NCBI GenBank assembly: GCA_012960535.1
Contig: DUBB01000016.1
Coordinates: 2,454-66,453, forward strand
Direction of reading: 5' to 3'
Length of the DNA: 64,000 nucleotides
Source: Gammaproteobacteria bacterium
GTDB taxonomy: Bacteria; Pseudomonadota; Gammaproteobacteria; Pseudomonadales; Azotimanducaceae
The notes beneath the pieces are model-generated. The model saw only the letters and a program-made list of their open reading frames with translations. It was not told the DNA's origin and did not search any database. Shown here one piece after another: positions 55,424-64,000 of the stretch (position 1 is the stretch's first letter; each line of letters begins with the position of its first letter). Position numbers and translations under genes: made by a program.

Positions 55424-55864
55424 ATGCCCAGATTAAATACACTACTGGAAGCAAAGGGAAAGCAGGTCTGGTCAATAGGGCCTGCCCACTCAGTCTACCA
55501 GGCTATTGAAATGATGGCTTTGAAGTCTGTCGGGGCGCTGACTGTATTGTCAGACGAGGGCAAGCTTATCGGTATTATCTCGGAACGAGATTACGCCAGA
55601 AAAGTTATCCTCCAGGGAAAATCATCGAAAGATACAAAAGTATCGGAAATCATGACCAAAAATGTAATCTACGTCGATCCAACATTAAAGGTTGACGAGT
55701 GTATGGCCTTGATGACCCAAAAGAGAGTCAGGCATCTGCCTGTCCTGGATAAGGGCGAACTTATCGGGATGATCTCAGTTGGCGACCTCGTAAAATCAAT
55801 CATTGACGAACAATCCACTGTTATTGACCATCTTGAACGCTATATCAAAGGAGAAGTAGCCTAA
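55424..55864 (+). CDS. CBS-domain pair protein
   Basis: 146 residues almost wholly made of two CBS motifs: SVYQAIEMMALKSVGALTVLSDEGKLIGIISERD and LKVDECMALMTQKRVRHLPVLDKGELIGMISVGDLV. CBS pairs bind adenosine nucleotides and act as energy sensors. The start is the ATG at 55424 with AGGATT upstream; the longer frame from 55346 reads non-conserved sequence. It stands alone. Confidence 0.93.
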   Translation: MPRLNTLLEAKGKQVWSIGPAHSVYQAIEMMALKSVGALTVLSDEGKLIGIISERDYARKVILQGKSSKDTKVSEIMTKNVIYVDPTLKVDECMALMTQKRVRHLPVLDKGELIGMISVGDLVKSIIDEQSTVIDHLERYIKGEVA

Positions 55865-55990
55865 GTTTCTGTTCTGCTCACGCAGGGTTACACCAGAGAA
55901 GACGGCTTTTAACGGGGACAGACTGATTTCAAATCCTGTTTCTGCGGTTGTCCTGATAGCAAATTACCCCTCCAAACCCGCCAGAGAATG

Positions 55991-56032
55991 GGTATAACAG
56001 GTTAATTACGGCGGTAAATCTGCGGTTATACC
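55991..56032. promoter_or_regulatory. Spaced inverted repeat GGTATAAC...GTTATACC
   Basis: GGTATAAC (55991-55998) and GTTATACC (56025-56032) are perfect 8-bp inverted copies separated by 26 bases, about 90 bases before the amidohydrolase operon. The wide spacing fits two half sites for a regulator better than a stable hairpin. Confidence 0.35.
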
Positions 56033-56124
56033 TGGACCATCAAATGACCATTGTATTCGGGGGTGAGTTGCGCATTGAAATAAAGCCCGATACTGTAAAC
56101 GCATTAATGCAGTGAGAACTCATC

Positions 56125-57366
56125 ATGAATGACACTCCCGACCAGGCTAATGCCTGGAGAGTCGAGACCCCAGGAAACCTAGATTGGCCCAGAACTGCTC
56201 GACCCGGCGATCAAAACAAGTATTTTATGGTCTCAGCAGATGGTCACGTGCAGGAACCCTCTGATTTCCTGTCCTCAAGAATTGACAAGGCATACCACGA
56301 CCGTTTGCCAGGTGTGGTACTGGATGGTAAAGGCAATACCCTGCAGAAAACAGAAGGTTTCCGACCAGTACGAATTCAAAATATCAACTTTGCTGGCGAG
56401 GACCTGCTTCGAAATCGATCAGGGAAAACGCCGCAGGATCGAATCAAGGATCTGACCCTGGATGGTGTGGATGCCGAGGTGCTTTTTCCAAATAAAGGCT
56501 TAACCATCTGGGCCACACCAGATTCAGAATTCTCCCTGGCCATGTGTAAAGCCTACAACGAGTGGGCCTGGGAGACTTTTGCCGATTACAATGACAGGCT
56601 CTCGCCCATGGCCTGTGTTGCCCCGGGGTCATTAGCGGGAACCATCCAGGAAATTCAGCGTTGCGCCAAACTCGGATTCAGAGGCTTGTCCCTACCCTGC
56701 AAACCTGTCTGGGGAGCCCCTGACCATAACAACGCTAATTACAACCTGCCAGAATTTGATGATCTCTGGGCCTGTATCCAGGATGTCGATCTACCCATAA
56801 CCTTTCATATTTCAACGGGAAGAGACCCGCGAACGTCGCGAGGTAACGGCGGCGCTATCATCAATTACGCTGTGCACTCTTTAAGCCCAACCATGGAGCC
56901 TATTGCCAACCTGTGTGCTTCCGGGGTTATTGATAAATTCCCTAAGATTCGGTTTGGTACCATCGAAGCTGGCATCGGCTGGGTAGCCTGGGCCTTGCAG
57001 GCGCTCGACGAAGCATACCGAAAACATCATATGTTTGTGCGCCCAAAGTTAAACCGTCTGCCCAGCGAGTACTTCCGTTCAAACGGCTTTGCATCCTTTC
57101 AGGAAGACAAGGTCGGCCTGGATCTCGCCAGACAATATGGCCTGGTAAACAATTTCCAATGGGCCAACGACTTCCCCCATCACGAAGGGACCTGGCCACA
57201 CTCAGCCGCAGCCATTGAGCGTACCATGGGTGGATTATCAGATGATGAACGAGCCAGAATACTCGGACTGAACGCTGCTGAAATTTTCAAATTCCCGATC
57301 CCGGAAAGGTATACCTCGCAAAACGATGCTGCAGCAGTCGCTAAACAGGTCGGCACCATAAAATGA
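56125..57366 (+). CDS. Amidohydrolase-2 (ACMSD-like) metal-dependent hydrolase or decarboxylase
   Basis: A 413-residue TIM-barrel protein: first metal motif D-x-H in VSADGHVQEPSDF, a middle segment with ITFHISTGRDP, GTIEAGIGWVAW, and the catalytic Asp in WANDFPHHEGTWPHS. This is the family of ACMSD and aromatic decarboxylases and resembles the protein at 17621-18739. It is the first gene of a three-gene operon: its stop overlaps the start of the thiolase-like gene by four bases (ATGA). In such a setting it may decarboxylate or hydrolyse a keto or hydroxy acid before or after C-C bond cleavage (inference). Confidence 0.87.
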   Translation: MNDTPDQANAWRVETPGNLDWPRTARPGDQNKYFMVSADGHVQEPSDFLSSRIDKAYHDRLPGVVLDGKGNTLQKTEGFRPVRIQNINFAGEDLLRNRSGKTPQDRIKDLTLDGVDAEVLFPNKGLTIWATPDSEFSLAMCKAYNEWAWETFADYNDRLSPMACVAPGSLAGTIQEIQRCAKLGFRGLSLPCKPVWGAPDHNNANYNLPEFDDLWACIQDVDLPITFHISTGRDPRTSRGNGGAIINYAVHSLSPTMEPIANLCASGVIDKFPKIRFGTIEAGIGWVAWALQALDEAYRKHHMFVRPKLNRLPSEYFRSNGFASFQEDKVGLDLARQYGLVNNFQWANDFPHHEGTWPHSAAAIERTMGGLSDDERARILGLNAAEIFKFPIPERYTSQNDAAAVAKQVGTIK

Positions 57367-58544
57367 AAGAGCGATCCTTAAGGGGCACAGTTGCCGTTGC
57401 CGGCGTCGGCGAAACAGCCTATTACAAGCGGGGAGAAGCGCCAGACGCTGAATTCAAACTTGCCTTGAAAGCTATTAAAGCCGCTTGCGAAAATGCCGGA
57501 ATATCACCGAAGGAACTCGATGGTTTTGCATCTTTCAGTAACGATCGAAGCGATCCTTCGCGTCTTGCAGCTGCCCTGGGTTGTTCTGAACTGAGGTTTT
57601 CCAATATGCAATGGGGTGGCGGTGGCGGTGGCGGTGCAGCCGCTGTGGGCAACGCAGCTGCCGCAATCGCAACCGGTATTGCCGATTGTGTGGTCGTTTT
57701 CAGAGCCCTTGCGCAAGGTCAGTTTGGTCGATTTGGCCAGGGTCCTCGCCGTAATACGATTGCTGGTGATTTTGCACACACAATACCCTATGGGCTCATG
57801 TCGCCGGCACAGATGTTTGCCATGAAAGTGGTTCGTTTTATGCACGATCATGGCGTTGCGCAAAATGCACTGCGCTCAATATCACTTGCCGCCTACCATC
57901 ATGCCCAGAGCAATCCCCGGGCTGTCATGTATGGTCGTCCACTAGACGAAGAAACCTATGACAGCTCACGTTGGATTGTCGAACCTTTCCATTTATACGA
58001 TTGTTGCCTTGAAAACGATGGTGCAGCGGCCATGGTTCTTGTCTCAGCCGAACGAGCAAAGGATTTCCCCCATAAGCCCTGTTACCTGCTCGGTGCAGTG
58101 GGTGGCTCCCATTACCGTGCCGGCGCATCGGTTCATAATACACCGCAATATGCATCTTCCACTTTTCCGAGCCTGGCACCTCACCTGTACGACATGGCCA
58201 GGATCACAGCGAAAGAGGTCGACGTACTGCAGTGCTACGAGAATTTTACCGGCGGGGTCCTGATGAGCATGGTAGAGCATGGCTTCTGCGAGCCAGCTGA
58301 ATGTAATGATTTCTTCGTCAAAGAGCGCTTTCTGGCTCCTGATGGCGACTTGCCTCTGAACACCTCAGGTGGCAATCTCGCTGAATGTTATATGCATGGC
58401 CTGGGCTTAATCATCGAGTCAGTCAGACAAATCAGGGGGGATTCAACCAGTCAGGTAGAAAACTCTGAAGTATCAATGACCATCTCCGGACCCATGGTAA
58501 CACCCGTCAGCTCGTGTATTTTTGGCGGGGAGACTACCCTGTGA
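57363..58544 (+). CDS. Thiolase-fold protein without catalytic Cys (Ltp2/SCP-x type)
   Basis: A 393-residue thiolase-like protein: VAGVGETAYYKRG at the start, ACENAGISPKELDGF, and a seven-glycine run (85-91) where normal thiolases place the nucleophilic Cys. The C-terminal GHP motif is replaced by SGGNLAECYMHGLG. Y292 (QCYENFT) and Y343 (ECYMHG) stand about where the catalytic tyrosines of the steroid retro-aldolase Ltp2 lie (recalled, not checked). Ltp2 cleaves a C-C bond of a hydroxyacyl-CoA together with a DUF35 partner, and such a partner is the next gene. So an aldolase-type lyase is more likely than a thiolase. Confidence 0.85.
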   Translation: MKERSLRGTVAVAGVGETAYYKRGEAPDAEFKLALKAIKAACENAGISPKELDGFASFSNDRSDPSRLAAALGCSELRFSNMQWGGGGGGGAAAVGNAAAAIATGIADCVVVFRALAQGQFGRFGQGPRRNTIAGDFAHTIPYGLMSPAQMFAMKVVRFMHDHGVAQNALRSISLAAYHHAQSNPRAVMYGRPLDEETYDSSRWIVEPFHLYDCCLENDGAAAMVLVSAERAKDFPHKPCYLLGAVGGSHYRAGASVHNTPQYASSTFPSLAPHLYDMARITAKEVDVLQCYENFTGGVLMSMVEHGFCEPAECNDFFVKERFLAPDGDLPLNTSGGNLAECYMHGLGLIIESVRQIRGDSTSQVENSEVSMTISGPMVTPVSSCIFGGETTL

Positions 58545-58981
58545 CTGATTATTATCTTGCAACCGGTTTGCCCCAGCCCAATCCTGCACCCGATGGGTTA
58601 GATGCGCCTTACTGGCAGGGCCTACAGGATGAGAAAATCCTGCTGCAATCCTGTACCGATTGCCACAAATGGCAATGGGGACCCGAGTGGATCTGCCATC
58701 ATTGCCATTCTGAACAGGTGACATTTGCCGAGGTTCCCCCGCAAGGCATTATCTATTCTTACGAGCGAGTCTGGCACCCCGTACATCCTGCCCTGAAAGA
58801 ACAGGGACCCTACATCATTGTGCTTGTAGAAATACCTGCAGCGGATAATGTTCGCCTGGTGGGCAATCTGCTGGGGGACCCACAGCAGCCAGTCGTCATC
58901 GGTTCAACTGTGCTGGCCAAATTTGAGCATCACAACGATTCACAACCCCCTTTCACCCTGCTGCAATGGCGGACTGGCTGA
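58541..58981 (+). CDS. DUF35 OB-fold/zinc-ribbon protein, partner of thiolase-like protein
   Basis: About 146 residues. The zinc ribbon has C38-x2-C41 and C52-x2-C55 (CTDCHKWQWG, ICHHCHS), followed by a DUF35 OB-fold (IYSYERVWHPVHP, VLVEIPAADNVRLVGNL). DUF35 proteins form complexes with thiolase-fold enzymes and help bind acyl-CoA. The start is a GTG overlapping the stop of the thiolase-like gene by four bases (GTGA), so both are made together. The subunit pair is expected to act in the cytoplasm. Confidence 0.9.
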   Translation: MTDYYLATGLPQPNPAPDGLDAPYWQGLQDEKILLQSCTDCHKWQWGPEWICHHCHSEQVTFAEVPPQGIIYSYERVWHPVHPALKEQGPYIIVLVEIPAADNVRLVGNLLGDPQQPVVIGSTVLAKFEHHNDSQPPFTLLQWRTG

Positions 58982-59241
58982 TTATTGCCGTGCGTCAATC
59001 TGGATGGTTCAGGACCTAGCAATTTCATTTCATCACGCTGCTTATACCGTTTCCTCTGACGCGTAGCAGGCGGTAATCGGCAAGCAAAAGCTGCAATCCC
59101 AAAGCGCTGTGATCATGACTAAAGCACTGCCTGGGCTGCCTGGTTTCAATAAATTCGACTCCAGTTTCAAGAACAACATTTCTGCATTGCCCGGACAGCC
59201 AAAAAATGTTTAATTCTTACTTTAGTTTTCAAGGGCATACC

Positions 59242-61320
59242 ATGAACCCACACTACCAGGTATTGTTTGATAAAGTCCCCATTGGTCCGGTTGTCGCACC
59301 TAACCGCTTCTATCAGGTACCCCATGCCAGCGGTATGACCGAAGCCAATCCTCGGGTGCGAGCAGCCTTCCGTGGACTAAAGGCTGAGGGCGGCTGGGGT
59401 GTTGTTTCAACCGGCGCAGTCTCCATCCACCCATCATCCGATGACTCTCCTCTGCCCTATGCACGACTGTGGGACGACAACGATATTCATGCCCATGCCT
59501 TGAGTTGTGATGCCATACATCAGCACGGCGCTCTCGCCGCGATCGAACTCTGGCATGGCGGAGCTTCCGTCATGAACAGAAGCTCCCGCATTGCGCCCTA
59601 CTCACCTTCCGGTATTGGCTGGGCGGCAACTCATGTTGGCTTCATGGGCCAATTACGCCCGAAAATAATGGACACCACGGATATTCAGGATGTTGTTCGC
59701 TGGCAGGGGCAAGCGGCTATACGCGCTAAAAAGGCCGGTTTTGACATTATCTATGTTTACGCAGGAATGGGTTACCTGCCCTACCAGTTCCTGATCAGTG
59801 AATACAACCGTCGTGATGATGCCTATGGTGGCAGCGTCGCCAATCGCGTCCGATTTGTGCACGAATTAATTGATGCGACCCGGGACGCCGTGGGCGACAG
59901 TTGCGCGGTCGCGCTGCGAATAAGCCTGGAGGAACTAAGGGCAAAACCCAGTAACCATTTTGAATCCGAGGCCCATGAAGTTGTCTCGCTGTTATCTGAA
60001 GTTCCCGATCTCTGGGATGTCAAGATGGATTCCAGCCCAACGGACTGCAGCGCTTCGCGTTTCAGACCAGAAGGTTCGCATGAAAGCATTATTGATTTTG
60101 TCAAACAGATCACCAACAAACCAGTGGTGGGCGTGGGCCGTTTTACCTCGCCCGATACCATGACATCACAGATAAACCGAGGCATCCTCGATCTCATCGG
60201 TGGTGCCAGGGCAGGCATAGCCGACCCGTTCCTGCCCAACAAAATCAAAGCTGGCCGGGAAGACGAAATAAGAGAATGCATCGGCTGTAACATTTGCATA
60301 TCAAGCTGGCATGATGGCGTTCCGGTTCGCTGCACCCAAAATGCAACTGCGGGTGAGGAATGGCGCAAGAACTGGCACCCTGAGAAATTCAACAGAACAT
60401 CCAGCGAAGACCGACTGCTTATTATTGGCGCCGGTCCTGCTGGCCTTGAAGCTGCCCTGATCGCCGCCAAACAGGGCTTCCAGGTCACCTTATCGGACCA
60501 ATCCAAAACCATGGGCGGAAGACTCAACTTCGAAACAGCCCTGCCGGGCCTCAGCACCTGGAGGAGAGTCATTGATTACCGCCTTTATGCCCTGAAACAA
60601 ATGAACAACGTCGACCTATATAGCAACAGTGAACTCAGCAGAGACGATATTCTTGAACTGGGCCACGAGCGGGTCGTTGTCGCAACCGGTGCAAAATGGA
60701 CAAAATCCCTTTATTCCTCATTGGAGATACCGGTTGGTGAACTGAACCAAGCCAATGTTTATACCCCGGACGATATTGCTGCGGGTATAAAAATCAATGG
60801 ACCGGTATTAGTCTACGACTTTGATAATTATTACCTGGGAGGGGTATTAGCGGAAAAATTAGCGGCACAAGGGCTTTCGGTCAGTTACGCTACGCCCGCC
60901 GGCCATGCTTCCGCGTGGACTATCATGACTAATGAGCAGCCTTTCGTGCACCAGAACCTGGAAAATGCGGGTATCCCTGTGATAACCCAGGTGCTGCTAC
61001 AAAGCCATGAAAATGAAACAGTTGGCCTGGCTAATATCTTTACTGAAAAATTACAGCAACTGGCTGCAAAATCGGTACTCATTGTAGGCCTGAGAATACC
61101 TAACGATAGCTTGTATCAAACCCTTATTTCAAACCCCAATGCAACCCTGGCAGCGGGTATTAAGTCTGTAGACCGCATTGGAGACTGCCTGGCCCCTGGC
61201 GCAATTGTCCATGCCATCTATTCCGGGCACGACTATGCTCGCAACCTGGTCACCACCCGATCTGATTTATATCTCCGGGATATCCCTATTGCCGTTAATC
61301 CACCGGGGGCTGTGATCTGA
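59242..61320 (+). CDS. Trimethylamine/histamine dehydrogenase-like iron-sulfur flavoprotein
   Basis: A 692-residue protein with an Old-Yellow-Enzyme FMN barrel (1-335), a [4Fe-4S] segment C346-x2-C349-x2-C352-x11-C364 (ECIGCNICISSW...RCTQN), and a dinucleotide-binding domain (LLIIGAGPAGLEAALIA) as in trimethylamine dehydrogenase, including NATAGEEW and WHPEKF. In trimethylamine dehydrogenase a Cys in PHCIG links to FMN; here it is Ala29 (VPHASG), so FMN is probably not covalent. Amine dehydrogenase, enoate/dienoyl-CoA reductase or demethylase functions are possible. The start is the ATG with AAGGG upstream. It follows the DUF35 gene after about 260 bases. Confidence 0.85.
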   Translation: MNPHYQVLFDKVPIGPVVAPNRFYQVPHASGMTEANPRVRAAFRGLKAEGGWGVVSTGAVSIHPSSDDSPLPYARLWDDNDIHAHALSCDAIHQHGALAAIELWHGGASVMNRSSRIAPYSPSGIGWAATHVGFMGQLRPKIMDTTDIQDVVRWQGQAAIRAKKAGFDIIYVYAGMGYLPYQFLISEYNRRDDAYGGSVANRVRFVHELIDATRDAVGDSCAVALRISLEELRAKPSNHFESEAHEVVSLLSEVPDLWDVKMDSSPTDCSASRFRPEGSHESIIDFVKQITNKPVVGVGRFTSPDTMTSQINRGILDLIGGARAGIADPFLPNKIKAGREDEIRECIGCNICISSWHDGVPVRCTQNATAGEEWRKNWHPEKFNRTSSEDRLLIIGAGPAGLEAALIAAKQGFQVTLSDQSKTMGGRLNFETALPGLSTWRRVIDYRLYALKQMNNVDLYSNSELSRDDILELGHERVVVATGAKWTKSLYSSLEIPVGELNQANVYTPDDIAAGIKINGPVLVYDFDNYYLGGVLAEKLAAQGLSVSYATPAGHASAWTIMTNEQPFVHQNLENAGIPVITQVLLQSHENETVGLANIFTEKLQQLAAKSVLIVGLRIPNDSLYQTLISNPNATLAAGIKSVDRIGDCLAPGAIVHAIYSGHDYARNLVTTRSDLYLRDIPIAVNPPGAVI

Positions 61321-61599
61321 TCAAAATCACTCGCGGCCAAGCCAGCGATGCTCAATCAGCAGAACTGACACGACTGCCAGAACCGGTCCGCTGGACCTTA
61401 CTTAGATACGCGTGGCCTTGACTCACCTGGCCTGATTCTGCCAGGCATTAAGCCGTGATTTAAGCGGCAGACGCCAGGCCACTGCACTGAAGGAAATCAG
61501 CAAGACGCCCAGCCATCAACAGCGCATAGAAACAACCGAGCTTGCAGTGAGTCAGCCTTCGCACCTTGCGTTAACGCATCAGCAGATGGTCGGACCTGA
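61321..61599. other. Intergenic region between convergent genes, possible decayed sequence
   Basis: About 280 bases between the convergent ends of the flavoprotein and MFS genes. On the minus strand two short frames read membrane-like peptides (CFYALLMAG and WLGVLLISFSAVAW) that would join with one frameshift. They may be a remnant of a carrier-gene end, but the match is too short to call. Confidence 0.25.
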
Positions 61600-62829
61600 C
61601 TAGCTCCGCGCTTTGCCTTGCTTCAATATGGCCAAAGCAGCAAGACAGCCACCACCACATAGTGCAGCTATCGTTAAATAGAGATACTGATAACCCTGCG
61701 CACCAGGAAAAGTATCCAGCAGGAAACCACCCAGCAGGGGCATGAAAACATCCGGTGTGAAACCAATCGCCGATATTAATCCCGCTGCCGTGCCTGTAAC
61801 TGCCTGGGGAATTCCGCCTTCCTGCAATAGCGCGAAATAAATACCCCGCATTGCAAAAATGGCAATGCAAACCAGAGCCACATTCACTAGCATGAGCCAA
61901 AAATAATCAGCACCTCCTGGGATAAAGGCAAACCCTGTAAAGCAGATAGTAATTACCAGCATCATAAATAATACCGTTTTAGCCACGCTAAAACGATCAG
62001 CGGCCAGGCCCGCGGTAAATGAAGCCAGCGGTTTCAACCACATCCTGGCAACACCGATTGCACCGCCTGTAACTACGCTGACGCCAAACACATCACTGGC
62101 ATAGGGGGTAAAATAAAAAGACCCCCAATAAGCACTGTAAGCTGTGAGTACCACCATCGCTATCAACCATACCATCGGCATCCTGATGACCTGAACAACC
62201 TCCTCAACACCAGGTAGTACCAACGACACCTCATTCCTACCACCCTGCTCATCAACGAGTACAAACCAGGCCGCTACAGCCAGTACAATATTGGACATGG
62301 CGAACAGGAATATGACCTGTGACAGAGCGGTTGAGTTACTGCCAAACCAGGCAAAAACAGCCAGGAATAACGTACTACTGAGCATTTCTGCAACCCCTCG
62401 CCCACTCTCTAAAGTGCCAAAGGCACGGCCCTGCTGATTTTCCGGCGCCCAGGAACGTGTCGTTTTAATGAGCGCGCTCCAGAAGACCAATGAGATACTA
62501 GCCCCCCAAAAGGCATGCAGAACGATACTGGCGACGTAACCCGGGAAGGTTGCAAAGTAAAAACCACCCAGACCTGTGGTCAATAATGCGCTACTGATCA
62601 GTTTCCTTGGAGAATATCGATCAGCAACCCAGCCCCCAGGAAAATAAGCGAGCAGTGATAACGCACCAAAAACACTCATCAGCACGCCCATCTGGATGTT
62701 GTCATAACCAAAGGCCTGCTGCATGGGGATGTAATACACTTCCCGCAGAAAGGGCAGCATAAATATGATGCCACCAGAAAAACACAAGATAGTCATGATC
62801 AGCCAATGGCGAAGATTACTCATACTCAT
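61600..62829 (-). CDS. MFS transporter
   Basis: A carrier of about 409 residues with 12 predicted helices. The MFS loop 2-3 motif appears as GGWVADRYSPRKLI. Sequence GTLESGRGVAEMLSSTLFLAVFAWFG in the middle and GTAAGLISAIGFTPDVFMPLLGGFLLD near the end resemble the organic-acid/phthalate permease-like branch. The start is the ATG at 62829 with GAAAGA before it; the longer frame from 62889 lacks a site. It could export or import the substrate of the preceding catabolic operon (inference). Confidence 0.87.
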   Translation of the reverse strand: MSMSNLRHWLIMTILCFSGGIIFMLPFLREVYYIPMQQAFGYDNIQMGVLMSVFGALSLLAYFPGGWVADRYSPRKLISSALLTTGLGGFYFATFPGYVASIVLHAFWGASISLVFWSALIKTTRSWAPENQQGRAFGTLESGRGVAEMLSSTLFLAVFAWFGSNSTALSQVIFLFAMSNIVLAVAAWFVLVDEQGGRNEVSLVLPGVEEVVQVIRMPMVWLIAMVVLTAYSAYWGSFYFTPYASDVFGVSVVTGGAIGVARMWLKPLASFTAGLAADRFSVAKTVLFMMLVITICFTGFAFIPGGADYFWLMLVNVALVCIAIFAMRGIYFALLQEGGIPQAVTGTAAGLISAIGFTPDVFMPLLGGFLLDTFPGAQGYQYLYLTIAALCGGGCLAALAILKQGKARS

Positions 62830-62963
62830 TCTTTCTAATTGAAGAATCTGAAATTTTCCCGCAACCCCAGGTACATACCAGCAAACCACCCCTTCGCCAA
62901 CTCTTTAACTGCAGATCGTGTAGTCATAAGGGCCATGCCTGATTGACCAGAAACTGAACACCG

Positions 62964-63839
62964 CTAAATAGCGGGTTCCTGGCCTTCTCTTGCATCGCTA
63001 AGAATTTCGTCACGCCACTCAGAAAGATTATTCTCAATAGCCCAGAATCCCAATATCCACAGCGACTGATCCCAGGCCCACAACCAGTGCCCTTTATAAG
63101 CCCAAAATGCTGCGTGAAAAAACAATACACAGTAAAAAACCTTAGAGATACGGGCCAACAGCATCAGGTAGCCTTCGGCGACCCCCTGGTTCTGCAGATA
63201 AACCGTCAGTTCAATGGCCGCCACAATCAGCAACCAGAGCAGAACATCCTGCAAATCAATCCAGGCATTCACACCCTGAAGTGTATAACCATCCGTATCG
63301 GTGACGATGCCCTTTTGTAAAACATATAAACCCTCACTACGAGCCAGTTGCAGGCAATTTTCAGTATCAATCGGGGTGTAGAGGTTATTTTCAGTAAAAA
63401 CAAAATCCCGCTCCACAAGCTGACACAGACTGGTGACCTCGATTTCCTTTTCAACTGCGACATATTCAAGCGTATCGGTTACGCGAGCCATGACGGTATG
63501 AATCAACAAGCCATAGCAGAACAATCGAATCGTATTCAGTCCCAGGCGAACCTGCCATCGCTCGACAGTTTCATCTGACAGTAGGTAGGTCTCGAATTCG
63601 AAGACTATAAGCAGCCCCAGCCATCCAAAAACATCCAGTGTTGTGGAGAATTCGTTGGACCATTGCAACAAGGTGCCGCCGCCTCGTAACACCTGTGACG
63701 CGACACCTAGGTCCTCAACCAAGTAAAAACCAAAATTAATGATCAATAACCCGTATACAAACCACTTGAGTAACTGGCCATTATTCAAAAATGCGGCCAG
63801 GCTGCTGACAAAATTTGGGAAGGCGTTGATCATGATCAA
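62964..63839 (-). CDS. Membrane protein of unknown family
   Basis: A 291-residue protein with about six hydrophobic segments: LLKWFVYGLLIINFGFYLV, FGWLGLLIVFEFETYLL, LFCYGLLIHTVMARV, VLLWLLIVAAIELTVYL, a following ISKVFYCVLFFHAAFWA and a last WILGFWAIE. Between the third and fourth is a periplasmic-looking loop of about 75 residues with two Cys (C138 and C162 by approximate count) that could form a disulfide. Acidic and basic residues inside the helices suggest a channel- or ion-related role, but no family is recognised. Confidence 0.8.
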   Translation of the reverse strand: MIMINAFPNFVSSLAAFLNNGQLLKWFVYGLLIINFGFYLVEDLGVASQVLRGGGTLLQWSNEFSTTLDVFGWLGLLIVFEFETYLLSDETVERWQVRLGLNTIRLFCYGLLIHTVMARVTDTLEYVAVEKEIEVTSLCQLVERDFVFTENNLYTPIDTENCLQLARSEGLYVLQKGIVTDTDGYTLQGVNAWIDLQDVLLWLLIVAAIELTVYLQNQGVAEGYLMLLARISKVFYCVLFFHAAFWAYKGHWLWAWDQSLWILGFWAIENNLSEWRDEILSDAREGQEPAI

Positions 63840-64000
63840 CCAGAATCACTTTAGGCAAAACGATTTAGACTAGTGTAATGCCTCAAGGGAGGTCATGCCA
63901 AGCGGTGAAAGGCCGCCACTGCCTACGCAGAGACTTGGGGGAAGCAATTTATGCTGAGCGCCACTGACAAGTACTGATCAAACTCATGATTTTCGACAAC
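63840..64000. other. Right edge, no supported feature
   Basis: The last 160 bases hold no complete gene. The minus strand is open from the edge to a TAG near 63923 (about 25 codons, ending CFPQVSA), which could be the C-terminus of a gene outside the window, but this is too short to support. Confidence 0.4.

Noticed and set aside
57363..58544. Ordinary acetyl-CoA acetyltransferase
   Set aside because: The nucleophilic Cys and the GHP motif are missing, and a DUF35 partner follows.
1..64000. Mobile element, prophage or integrative element
   Set aside because: No transposase, integrase, phage structural gene, tRNA or flanking direct repeats were seen.
63840..64000. C-terminal fragment of a gene at the right edge
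   Set aside because: Only about 25 open codons; not distinguishable from chance.

Overview
The window looks like accessory, catabolism-rich chromosome of a marine gammaproteobacterium (inference). It carries a TonB-dependent receptor, a CYP153-type P450, many flavin-dependent oxidoreductases, crotonase, SDR and acyl-CoA enzymes, and SSS, MFS and AtoE transporters. No ribosomal genes, tRNAs, insertion sequences, phage genes or CRISPR arrays were seen. Base composition looks even, so there is no obvious recent large insertion. No species can be named from the sequence alone.

Layout. 1-6.0 kb: start of a secreted protein at the left edge, then a Rieske oxygenase alpha/beta pair transcribed divergently from a gentisate-dioxygenase-like bicupin and a flavin reductase-like protein, with a palindrome between them, then an SSS symporter with a small partner membrane protein. 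This looks like aromatic-acid uptake and breakdown. 6.2-12.6 kb: acyl-CoA dehydrogenase, LLM monooxygenase behind a 3 x 23-bp repeated palindrome array, GH172/DUF2961 enzyme, TPR and ankyrin proteins. 13-20.6 kb: AraC-family regulator divergent from CYP153, lipase-like hydrolase, FMN split-barrel protein, ACMSD-like amidohydrolase, FAH-family hydratase and 2-hydroxyacid dehydrogenase. 20.9-31.7 kb: YceI protein, fused double CoA-transferase, two EcK/APH-like kinases, GPH-type MFS carrier, lipoprotein, LLM enzyme, DUF418 protein. 31.9-42.9 kb: GFA protein, then a co-oriented block of beta-lactamase-fold hydrolase, M81 peptidase (MlrC type), D-cysteine-desulfhydrase-like PLP enzyme, M19 dipeptidase-like protein, SDR, TonB receptor and DadA-like D-amino-acid dehydrogenase. 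43-55 kb: LLM enzyme plus crotonase, a cupin gene broken by an in-frame stop, SDRs, TPR, VOC, rhodanese, GyrI-like, alpha/beta hydrolase, MFE-2-type SDR, PhyH dioxygenase and AtoE carrier. 55.4-64 kb: CBS protein, an overlapping operon of amidohydrolase, thiolase-fold protein and DUF35 protein, a trimethylamine-dehydrogenase-like flavoenzyme, MFS carrier and a membrane protein of unknown family.

How it may work together (inference). The window reads as several small catabolic units, each with its own carrier or regulator. The most coherent candidate for an undescribed system is 32.5-42.9 kb. It pairs relatives of MlrB (beta-lactamase family) and MlrC (M81), known from microcystin breakdown, with enzymes that could use D-amino acids and an outer-membrane receptor. 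The second is the 56.1-61.3 kb operon, a possible C-C bond cleavage module. A third theme is short tandem repeats (12-23 bp units) placed directly upstream of, or at the ends of, genes at six places.
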